Assembly (NCBI GenBank): GCA_964647625.1 | Contig: CAZYHZ010000020.1 | Location: 3,634 to 67,633 of the forward strand | Reading direction: 5' to 3' | DNA length: 64,000 nucleotides | From: DASRJG01 sp964647625 | GTDB lineage: Bacteria > Acidobacteriota > Polarisedimenticolia > Polarisedimenticolales > DASRJG01 | Shown here: positions 50,624 to 57,758 of the stretch, one piece after another | Layout: every line of letters starts with the position of its first letter | How positions within the stretch are numbered: the first letter of the stretch is position 1 | Position numbers and translations under genes: made by a program | Notes under the pieces: model-generated | What the model saw: only the letters and a program-made list of their open reading frames with translations | The model's database searches: none | Told to the model about the DNA's origin: nothing

Positions 50624-51805
50624 CTAGCCTCTCCGCGCCGCCAGCAGATCCGGGACCGCGGAGAGCCGGGCGAACGCGCGCGCCTCCTCGCCACTCCAGA
50701 GGTGGTTCTCCTCGCCGTAGACCGCGACGTCCGGCGCGAAGAGCGAGCCGGGCGAGCGCGCGCCGGTCACGATGAACCGTCCCGCCTCGAGCCGAACGCG
50801 CGTCTCGCCGTCGACGAGCCGCTGCGAGCTGTCGATGAGCGCCTCGATGTCGCGGAGCGCCGGATCGAACCAGTGCCCCTCGTGCAGCCTCTCACCGTAG
50901 AACCGGGCGAGCTGGCCCTTCCAGAAGGACTGCCAGCGCGTGAGCACGAGCTTCTCGAGCTCGCGGTGCGCGGCGATCAGCACGAGCGCGGCGGGCGCCT
51001 CGAATCCGATCCGTCCCTTGATCCCGAGCGCGGTCTCGCCGACGTGGATGCCGCGGCCGACGCCGTAGGCGTTCGAGATTTCACCGAGCCGTGCGACCAG
51101 CTCGGGTCCGGAAAGCGCCTCGCCGTCGAGCGCGATCGGGACGCCGCGCTCCCACGAGACGACGATCTCCCGCGGCGCGGGGACGCCTGCGGGCGGCGCG
51201 AGCCATTCCTCGGGAGGCCCGGCCCAAGGATCGTGGGTCCATCCCCCGCCGTAGGTCGTTCCCCATAGCCCGCTGTTGATCGAGTAGGCGCCGGACCCTT
51301 CCGGCACGGGCAGATTTCGCGCCTCGAGAAACGCGGCCGCATCCGCTCGGGTCAGCGCGGCGTCGCGCACCGGCGTCCGAACCGGAAGCTCCGGCGCCAG
51401 CACGCGGAACGCCACGTCGAAGCGAATCTGATCGTTCCCCGCCCCGGTCGACCCGTGCGCGACTGCGGAAGCACCGATCGCCCGCGCCCGCTCGACGACC
51501 GAGATCGCCTGCTGGGTCCGTTCCGCTGCGACCGAGAGCGGATACACCTCGCCGCGGAGGACGTTCCCCTGGATCAGCGTGCGGACGAAGCGATCGAATA
51601 CCTCCGCCCGGGCGTCGGCCTCGTGATGCGAGGCGGCGCCCAGGGCCTCGGCCTGCCGGCGGATCCGGTCGATCTCCTCGACCGACGACCCGCCCGTGTC
51701 CACGTGGATGGTGTGGACGGAGAAGCCGTCCTCATGCAGGCGCGCGACACAGTAGCTGGTGTCGAGCCCCCCGCTGAACGCGAGCGCCACGGTGCGGTTT
51801 TGCAT
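50624..51805 (-). CDS. argG: argininosuccinate synthase
   Basis: It joins citrulline and aspartate with ATP. The 393-residue protein has the PP-loop 'LAFSGGLDTSYC' at the start, the citrulline/aspartate segment 'HGSTGAGNDQIRFD', 'YSINSGLWGTTYGGGW' and the C-terminal 'FYGERLHEGHWFDP'. It is the first gene of the operon. The start ATG at 51805 directly follows an ARG box and has no ribosome site, so it is probably a leaderless or near-leaderless message controlled by ArgR. The order argG first, argR last is compact and self-regulating. Confidence 0.95.
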   Translation of the reverse strand: MQNRTVALAFSGGLDTSYCVARLHEDGFSVHTIHVDTGGSSVEEIDRIRRQAEALGAASHHEADARAEVFDRFVRTLIQGNVLRGEVYPLSVAAERTQQAISVVERARAIGASAVAHGSTGAGNDQIRFDVAFRVLAPELPVRTPVRDAALTRADAAAFLEARNLPVPEGSGAYSINSGLWGTTYGGGWTHDPWAGPPEEWLAPPAGVPAPREIVVSWERGVPIALDGEALSGPELVARLGEISNAYGVGRGIHVGETALGIKGRIGFEAPAALVLIAAHRELEKLVLTRWQSFWKGQLARFYGERLHEGHWFDPALRDIEALIDSSQRLVDGETRVRLEAGRFIVTGARSPGSLFAPDVAVYGEENHLWSGEEARAFARLSAVPDLLAARRG

Positions 51806-51806
51806 A

Positions 51807-51822
51807 TTGCATAACTATGCAT
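51807..51822. promoter_or_regulatory. ARG box overlapping the argG start region
   Basis: The core TGCATA-AC-TATGCA (51808-51821) is a perfect 14-bp palindrome. It has the ArgR box shape TGxAT-4-ATxCA, and the 16-base version is, as I remember it, nearly the same as the mycobacterial operator TTGCATAACGATGCAA. Two copies of GCATATTGC (51802-51810, 51819-51827) flank and overlap it. The argG ATG begins one base away. Confidence 0.8.
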
Positions 51823-51860
51823 ATTGCGCCCCCGCGCGCAAGGGGAGAATTTCGGGGCCG

Positions 51861-52718
51861 CTATTCGTCGATCGGCTCGTAGGTGAGCGGGGGCTCGTCC
51901 TTCAGGGGGCCGACCCCCTGCCGGCCGGGGTGCTCGGGCACGGTGACGACCACCTCGGCGACGTTGTTCTCGAAGCTCGACTCCGGAAGCTGGTGGCAGA
52001 CGCCGATGTGAATCGGGTCGGCGTATCGGCAGGGCTCCTGCTTCGTCGGCACGAATCCGGGGTTCACCGTGATCCTGAGCACGTAGTCCCCCGGGGGCAC
52101 GACCGGCTGGCCGTCGCCGCCGTCGAGAACGAAATACTGCCCGCCGAGCTTCCAGACGTAGGTGTCGGCCCAGCCCCGGCTGATTCCCTGATTGCCCGCC
52201 TCGCCGGGCGTTCCGCAGACGAGGAAGTTGCGGTCGTTGCTCGCGGGACCGGGATGCGCCTGGTATTTCTCGTAATCGATCATGCAAAAGCCCCGTTTAG
52301 CAGCTTTCCACACCTGCCCGGTGCGGGGGTCGACCAGCTCGTACAGCGCGTAGTGGCGAAAGTGGTAGTGGTTGTGACACGTGGCGAATTCGTACAGCCC
52401 ATCGTTCGCTGCGATGTGTGCGTTCGGGTCCCCGAGGTCGAGATCGGCGGTTCCGACGTTCGGTGTCGAGACCGTGAAGCGCAACACCGTGTGGGTGCCC
52501 GGCGTGATGCCGCCCTCGATCACGCTGCAGAACGACGCGGGGAAATCTTCGACGCGCGTCACCCAGTGCTGGCGGAGCGACCCTTGATCGACGATGAGAT
52601 CGGGTAGCGGGCCGCCGGCGGACGGCGCCTTCCCCGCCATGACCGGCGTGGCGACAATCGCCGCGAGGACGAAGCCGAAGAGGATGCGCGACAGAATTCC
52701 GACTCGTATCGTGTCCAT
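51861..52718 (-). CDS. bacterial lysyl-oxidase-like copper protein (secreted)
   Basis: The 285-residue protein has a signal peptide (about 1-28, 'VATPVMAG'). The lysyl oxidase fold is recognisable from the copper site 'FATCHNHYHFRHYALYEL', with the HxHxH triad of LOX, from 'KAAKRGFCMIDYEKY' where the Lys of the LTQ cofactor and a Tyr are found in animal enzymes, and from 'QGISRGWADTYVWKLGGQYF' near the C-terminus. It acts outside the cell, perhaps oxidising amines. The Lys-Tyr cross-link here is inferred only from position. Confidence 0.8.
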   Translation of the reverse strand: MDTIRVGILSRILFGFVLAAIVATPVMAGKAPSAGGPLPDLIVDQGSLRQHWVTRVEDFPASFCSVIEGGITPGTHTVLRFTVSTPNVGTADLDLGDPNAHIAANDGLYEFATCHNHYHFRHYALYELVDPRTGQVWKAAKRGFCMIDYEKYQAHPGPASNDRNFLVCGTPGEAGNQGISRGWADTYVWKLGGQYFVLDGGDGQPVVPPGDYVLRITVNPGFVPTKQEPCRYADPIHIGVCHQLPESSFENNVAEVVVTVPEHPGRQGVGPLKDEPPLTYEPIDE

Positions 52719-52751
52719 GATTCTTACCCCCCGCTGGATTCAGGGGAGTTT

Positions 52752-52784
52752 AGACCCGAACCGCGATCTTCGCGATTCGGGTCT
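52752..52784 (-). terminator. strong hairpin 3' of the secreted propeller gene
   Basis: AGACCCGAA pairs with TTCGGGTCT (9 bp), with an inner CGCGA/TCGCG stem and a TCT loop. It begins 16 bases after the stop codon of the gene at 52800-56081. No U-tract follows, so it may act as a Rho-independent stop only weakly or as an mRNA-end stabiliser. Confidence 0.5.
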
Positions 52785-52799
52785 CATTCCGCGCACGGC

Positions 52800-55700
52800 T
52801 CAGGGGCACGCCCCCGAGGAATTGACGATTCTCGGTCCGGCGCTCGCGTTCCCGGCCGAGCCTTCGACCGTACTGCGTACGCCGATGGTCAGGTACCAGT
52901 AGAGCGTCCCGTCCGGCGGGACCTCGGTGAGCGCCGGGCCCGTGGACGTCTCCGTCGTCTCGACGCGCACGCACGAATCCAGCCCCGAATTCAGCAGGCT
53001 TGGAAGGTCGGAGGCGGTGCCGCGATACACGCGATAGGTCTGAGCTTCGGTCACCGCCGACCACGTGAGGCCGTCTTTCGTCGCGGACCACGTCAGCGCC
53101 ACGACCTCGTCGATGGCGCAGGGCTCCACCGGCGTCGTCTTCTGATCGACGTTCAAGCTCGCCTTCCCGCGCGAGTCGGTCACGCGCAGGCGCGCTTCGA
53201 AGTCGCCGCTCGTCGTGTACGTGTGCTGGATCGTGGGCGACGCCTGCACGACGTCGGGCGAGCCGTCGCCGAAGCTGAACTGGTACGACGTGATCGTGTC
53301 GCCCGCGTCGGCGTCCGAGGACGGCGAGGCGTCGAACGTCACGGTCAGCGGCATGCACCCCCCGTCGGGGGTTCGCATCAGCGTCGCGATCGGAGCGGTG
53401 TTCGGACGGCACGATTCATTGCCCACTAGGTTGTACTGCCCGCTGGGCGCGAAATCGTTCGAGGCGGTCTGCGTGACGGGAAGCCCGTCGGGGCGGGCGA
53501 ACGTCCGCGCGGTCAACCCGGTCAGTGTCTGGCCGGCGGCGACGCCGTCGATGTGCGACGTGGAGACGGAGATGCGGATCGTCCCGGTCGCCGGGTCGTA
53601 GCTTCCGTCGTCGGCGGCGCCCAGGCGCGTCGGGAGATTCTGGTTAGGCGGCGAGATCGTCCCGTATTCATAGCTGACGACGCCCGCGGCGCTGGTCTTG
53701 GCCGCGACATAGTTGCGGTCGGCGCTTCCGCTGGGCGTGGGACGGTTCCACATGATGTACCACTGCGTCGTCGGAGGTGCGCTTGCCGCCCCGCCGACCT
53801 GCATCGTGAAGACGAGCCGGCTCGCGCCGCCCATGTACGGCTCGGCGACCGAGACCGACTTGATGTCGACGGCGGGGGTCGGCGGCGCGTTCGGCGCCGA
53901 GTCCGTCGTGTCGGTCGAGACGGTCACACCGGGTACCGTGCAGGGATCCGTGCCCGGCGGGATCGTCGTGGGGACGAACACCTCGTTGCAGAACGCGCCC
54001 TCCCCCGTCGCGTTCACGGCGGAGACGCGGTAGAAGTACGACGTGGCCGGGTCGGCGTTGATGTCGTCGAACGAGGTCTTGTTGCCGGTGGAATTGAGGA
54101 GCGTTTCCCCGTTGCTGGTCGTGCCGCGATAGATCTTGAACCCGGTGACCGGCGAGCCGCCGTTGTCGGGCCTCGTGTAGGAGAGATGCACGACGCCCGG
54201 CGTCGTGCGCCCCGCCGCCAGCTTGGGGGCCTTCGGGCTCGTTGGCTCGATCGGGTCGTACTGGGCGAGCAGCCGCTTGCCTCCCGATTGGCGGACGATC
54301 GTCGCATGCGCCGTGTAATCGTTGTACGTCTGCCCGGAGATGCACGACCCCGTGACGCAGCCGTCCGAGAACGCGACGAGCACGCGGCCGAGCTTGTCGA
54401 TCGTGATGTCATTGAAGTCGAGCAGGTTCCGGTCGTCCGGGACGTTGCTGCATGCCGTCGTCCCCTGGTTGCAGATGGAGCCGCGCTGGACGGGGTCGTG
54501 CGGCGTCGCATCGACCGTGGTCCAGGTCACGCCGCCGTCGAACGTCGTCGCGACGAACAGGTGCCAGATGCCGTTGAAATTCGCGGGATCGCCGTAGTCG
54601 CCGTCCGAGAGCGTCCCCAGAAACGCGTAGGCCGCGCGGTCGTTGTCGCCCGCGACGACCTCGGAGAACGTGCTGTTTTTGATGCCGAACTCGGTGCCGA
54701 CTTCCTTGTTGTCGTGCCAGGTGACGCCCTTGTCGTCGGACACCGCGATCCACGGGTGGCCGTCGTCCCTCTGGTACCCGAAGTACAGCCGGCCGCCCGC
54801 GCCGATGCCCACGGACGGGTCGATGAGCCAGCCGTTCTTCGACCCGGTGCTGCCCGTGACGTGACGGACCGTCCATGTCGCCCCGTTGTCGGACGACACG
54901 ACGACACCGCCGGTCGTGCCGCAGATCTTGTTCGGGACGTATACGGTTCCGTCGGGCGCGACCTTGATGTGCCCGTGGATCGCGTTGCAGTCTTGGATCG
55001 TCCACGCGGGCACCCCCGGACCGAACGTCAGGCCGCCGTCGCAGCTCATCGCGCAGAACGACGTCGCGTCCGACTGGGAGCAGTAGTAGACGGCGTCCGC
55101 GTAGAGCGGCGTGTGGCAGTCGGTCGGGCCCGGCGCGAACGGTCCGCCGCCGAAGCTCTGGTGGTCGGCCCCGGCGGGGGTGCCGCAGCCCTGGCTCGGC
55201 GTCCAGTTGGCGCCGTCGTCGTCCGTGTACGCGCTCGCGCTGCACGCTCCCGTCAGCTGCGACGAGAACGTCCGGTTCGTTCGCGAGTCGGTGAAAAGGA
55301 TCGGGTCGAGGCTCGCCGTCGAGTTCGTCGCCGAGGTGACGTCTTCCCACAGCGTGTCGGCGGGTGAGGAACAATCGTTCCAGCTCGTGCGGAGCGTGCG
55401 CAGCCCCGCCTGGAACATCGTGCGACCGTTCGACCAGTTGGCGCCCATCGATGGCTCGCCGGCGTCGTCACCCATGCCCACCGGAGCTGGATAGACCTCG
55501 TATCGGGGGACGCCGGCCACGGTCGGTTGGTCGGCGGGTTCGGGAGGGGCCGCCGGCGCCTGCGCCTGGGTCAGAGCGACGTCGCACGTGTACGTGTCTC
55601 CTCCCGCCCCGGTCGTGACGCTGTACGGCACGACCCGGACCGTGTAATGGCTCGTCGCCCCCGATGGAACCTGGTACGAAATGGATTCCTGGACGCCCGC

Positions 55701-56081
55701 GGTGTTCGCCGAGATCGCATCGACGGTCGTGCCGTCGGCGTCGATGAGGTAGAGATCGAAATCCGATGCGGTATTGGCGAAGTGCAGGTTGACCCTGAGT
55801 ATGTAGACGGTCGAATCCGAAGGCGGGATCGCGACCGTCAACGCGAAGTCATCGCAAGGACTCGCCGGATTGGCGCAGACCGGCGACACCGGCGGGGCCG
55901 GCGGCACGTAGGGCGCGCCGGACTGATTGGTGAAATCGAACGGCCCTCCGCCGAAAGCGAGAGGCGCTCCCGAAGGCGTGACCGTCCCGCTGGACGGAGT
56001 CGCGGCCCGGACGATGAGCCCGGCCGCGACGACGAGAACACTCGTGACGACGACTGCAACGACCCGCTGAATTCGTGCCAT
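52800..56081 (-). CDS. large secreted protein with pre-peptidase-like domain, sialidase-type propeller, Fn3 and PKD domains
   Basis: A signal peptide (about 1-27) is followed by a PPC-like domain (about 75-170, 'STVYILRVNLHFANTASDF'), a six-bladed sialidase/BNR-like propeller (about 190-620) with repeated 'SSDNGATWT', 'SDDKGVTWH' and 'TFDGGVTWT' Asp-box motifs, an Fn3 domain (about 640-710), a PKD domain ('VTFDASPSSDADAGDTITSY') and a final Fn3-like part. The protein has 1093 residues. The Asp boxes are structural, and catalytic residues of sialidase are not evident. It is extracellular or surface-attached and probably binds glycans or proteins. AGGGG lies before ATG 56081. Confidence 0.8.
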   Translation of the reverse strand: MARIQRVVAVVVTSVLVVAAGLIVRAATPSSGTVTPSGAPLAFGGGPFDFTNQSGAPYVPPAPPVSPVCANPASPCDDFALTVAIPPSDSTVYILRVNLHFANTASDFDLYLIDADGTTVDAISANTAGVQESISYQVPSGATSHYTVRVVPYSVTTGAGGDTYTCDVALTQAQAPAAPPEPADQPTVAGVPRYEVYPAPVGMGDDAGEPSMGANWSNGRTMFQAGLRTLRTSWNDCSSPADTLWEDVTSATNSTASLDPILFTDSRTNRTFSSQLTGACSASAYTDDDGANWTPSQGCGTPAGADHQSFGGGPFAPGPTDCHTPLYADAVYYCSQSDATSFCAMSCDGGLTFGPGVPAWTIQDCNAIHGHIKVAPDGTVYVPNKICGTTGGVVVSSDNGATWTVRHVTGSTGSKNGWLIDPSVGIGAGGRLYFGYQRDDGHPWIAVSDDKGVTWHDNKEVGTEFGIKNSTFSEVVAGDNDRAAYAFLGTLSDGDYGDPANFNGIWHLFVATTFDGGVTWTTVDATPHDPVQRGSICNQGTTACSNVPDDRNLLDFNDITIDKLGRVLVAFSDGCVTGSCISGQTYNDYTAHATIVRQSGGKRLLAQYDPIEPTSPKAPKLAAGRTTPGVVHLSYTRPDNGGSPVTGFKIYRGTTSNGETLLNSTGNKTSFDDINADPATSYFYRVSAVNATGEGAFCNEVFVPTTIPPGTDPCTVPGVTVSTDTTDSAPNAPPTPAVDIKSVSVAEPYMGGASRLVFTMQVGGAASAPPTTQWYIMWNRPTPSGSADRNYVAAKTSAAGVVSYEYGTISPPNQNLPTRLGAADDGSYDPATGTIRISVSTSHIDGVAAGQTLTGLTARTFARPDGLPVTQTASNDFAPSGQYNLVGNESCRPNTAPIATLMRTPDGGCMPLTVTFDASPSSDADAGDTITSYQFSFGDGSPDVVQASPTIQHTYTTSGDFEARLRVTDSRGKASLNVDQKTTPVEPCAIDEVVALTWSATKDGLTWSAVTEAQTYRVYRGTASDLPSLLNSGLDSCVRVETTETSTGPALTEVPPDGTLYWYLTIGVRSTVEGSAGNASAGPRIVNSSGACP

Positions 56082-56199
56082 GACTTCCCCTGGTCATCGG
56101 CTCAAAAGGAGCCCTACCCCTTCAAAGTGCGACCAGAGGCGTTTAATTACTATGGGGAGTAGTACTCAGCGGTCTGGGGAAAATCCCTCAGGCGATCGA

Positions 56200-56580
56200 T
56201 CAGCCGCGAGGCTCGTGGATCTCCCGCCGTTCCGCGAGGAACAGCGAGAGCGCCCACGCGACGAGGCTGACGACGATCGCGCCGAGGAACGCCGCGCCGA
56301 ATCCCTCGACGCGGAATCCGAGGCCGAGGCTCGTCGAGAGCCAGCCGGTGAACCAGAGCATCACGGCGTTGATCACGAGGAGGAAAAGCCCCAGCGTCAG
56401 GAAGACCGCCGGCAGGGAAAGCAGCGTGACGATCGGCTTGACGATCGTGTTCACGACGCCGAACACCAGCGCCACCGCGAGGAGCAGGACCGGATTTCCG
56501 GTGAAGGAGATTCCCGGGATGAACCGGACCGCGACCCAGAGCGCCGCGGCGTTGATCAGCAGCCGAAGGAGCAGCTTCAT
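56200..56580 (-). CDS. phage-holin family 4 / DUF360 membrane protein
   Basis: Four transmembrane helices fill nearly the whole 126-residue chain ('LLLRLLINAAALWVAVRF', 'LLLAVALVFGVVNTIV', 'LTLGLFLLVINAVMLW', 'AFLGAIVVSLVAWALSLFL'). The conserved 'VNTIVKPIVTLLSLPAVFLT' stretch is the signature of this family, which despite its name is common in non-phage genomes. No phage genes are nearby. GGGAGG lies six bases before ATG 56580. Its role in the membrane is unknown. Confidence 0.85.
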   Translation of the reverse strand: MKLLLRLLINAAALWVAVRFIPGISFTGNPVLLLAVALVFGVVNTIVKPIVTLLSLPAVFLTLGLFLLVINAVMLWFTGWLSTSLGLGFRVEGFGAAFLGAIVVSLVAWALSLFLAERREIHEPRG

Positions 56581-56650
56581 GGTGAACCTCCCAAGCTCGG
56601 CGTACGGCCAACTCTAGTAGACTTCGCCAGAATTCAACAAGGGGGGCGCA

Positions 56651-57070
56651 ATGAACCCAGTGCTTCGTGGCATCCTGGCGGTGATCGCGGGGTTCGTCGT
56701 CGCGTGCGCGATCATGATCGTCGTCGAATCGATCAACGGGCACGTGCTCTATCCCGATCTGGCCAAGCAGGCACAGGGCGTCACCAGTCGCGAGGAGATG
56801 AAGAGGATCTTCGCCGTAGCGCCTGTGGGATCGCTGCTCGTCGTGCTGTTCGGCTGGTCGCTCGGAAGCTTCACCGGCGGTCTCATCGCCAAATGGATCG
56901 GCAAGCGGCCGGACGCACGCCACGCGATCATCGTCGGCGCGCTGATCGTGCTCTGCGCGATCGCGAACAACCTGATGCTGCCGCCGCCCGCGTGGTTCTG
57001 GGCGCTGGGCGTCCTCTTGCCGATCCCGATCGCGATGATCGGAGCACGGCTCACGCCGCAGCAGGCTTAG
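56651..57070 (+). CDS. four-helix membrane protein of unknown function
   Basis: This 139-residue protein has an N-terminal helix (about 5-28), a cytoplasmic or periplasmic loop with 'DLAKQAQGVTSREEMKRIF', then three more hydrophobic segments with Gly-rich turns ('LGSFTGGLIAKWIG'). I recognise no family. Start ATG 56651 has AAGGGGGG upstream. Its stop overlaps the stop region of the convergent L,D-transpeptidase-like gene by four bases. Confidence 0.65.
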   Translation: MNPVLRGILAVIAGFVVACAIMIVVESINGHVLYPDLAKQAQGVTSREEMKRIFAVAPVGSLLVVLFGWSLGSFTGGLIAKWIGKRPDARHAIIVGALIVLCAIANNLMLPPPAWFWALGVLLPIPIAMIGARLTPQQA

Positions 57071-57693
57071 GGTGCCGTCACGATCGAGGGATGCCAGGCG
57101 TAGATCACGCCTCCGTCCTTGATCTCGTCGATCAGCTCTCGCGCGATGGCGGGCCTCACCGCCGGGCAGCCGAAGCTGCGCCCGAGGCGGCCGAGCTTCT
57201 TCGAAACCGCGTCGTCGACGTAGCGGGCGCCGTGCATCACGATCGCGCGCGCTTCGGCGTTGTCGTTGACGGACGGCTCGATCCCGCGCAAGCGGAGCGA
57301 GTAGCCGTTCCGTCCGTCGTACGCGCCTTCGGTGACGAAGGCGCCGAGCGAGCTCATGAGAGAGCCGTCGTCGTTCGAAAACGTCACGGCGAGGTCGTCC
57401 CCCGAATTCTTGCCGTGCGCGACGAGATCGTTGAGCAGGAGACGGTCGCTCGAAAGATCGTAGACCCACATCCGTTTCGCGGTCGAGGGAAGCGCGTAGT
57501 CGATCACGCACAGGACCGGCCGGCGCACCTCCCCTGCGGCCCAGAGCGCGTCCCACGCGGCGAGCGCCGCATGAAGCGCCTCGGGGTGTAGCCCGCCCGA
57601 GATCGAAAGCAGCGCGGCTTCGCGGGCGGAACCGGACGCGGCGGCCGGCGGCGGGATGGAGAGCGCGAGGATCAGAATCGACGCCGCCGTCAT
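57067..57693 (-). CDS. L,D-transpeptidase-like (YkuD-type) murein enzyme
   Basis: The 208-residue protein has a signal peptide (about 1-19, 'SIPPPAAA'). The catalytic motif is present in the murein L,D-transpeptidase-like arrangement: His in 'AIVMHGARYVDD' and Cys in 'GRSFGCPAV' (SxGCPxV). It cross-links or modifies peptidoglycan stem peptides in the periplasm, or anchors proteins to it. It is a compact one-domain enzyme, divergent from the propeller histidine kinase. The start at ATG 57693 has no strong ribosome site. Confidence 0.85.
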   Translation of the reverse strand: MTAASILILALSIPPPAAASGSAREAALLSISGGLHPEALHAALAAWDALWAAGEVRRPVLCVIDYALPSTAKRMWVYDLSSDRLLLNDLVAHGKNSGDDLAVTFSNDDGSLMSSLGAFVTEGAYDGRNGYSLRLRGIEPSVNDNAEARAIVMHGARYVDDAVSKKLGRLGRSFGCPAVRPAIARELIDEIKDGGVIYAWHPSIVTAP

Positions 57694-57758
57694 CGACCGA
57701 TCATACCGGCGCTTTGTTCAATCGCCTGCCGTCGAGGATCCGACTTAGACTTCGCGGC

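Noticed and set aside
56200..56580. Prophage, suggested by a 'phage holin' family protein
   Set aside because: No structural, replication or integrase genes are near; this family is widespread in chromosomes as a small membrane protein.
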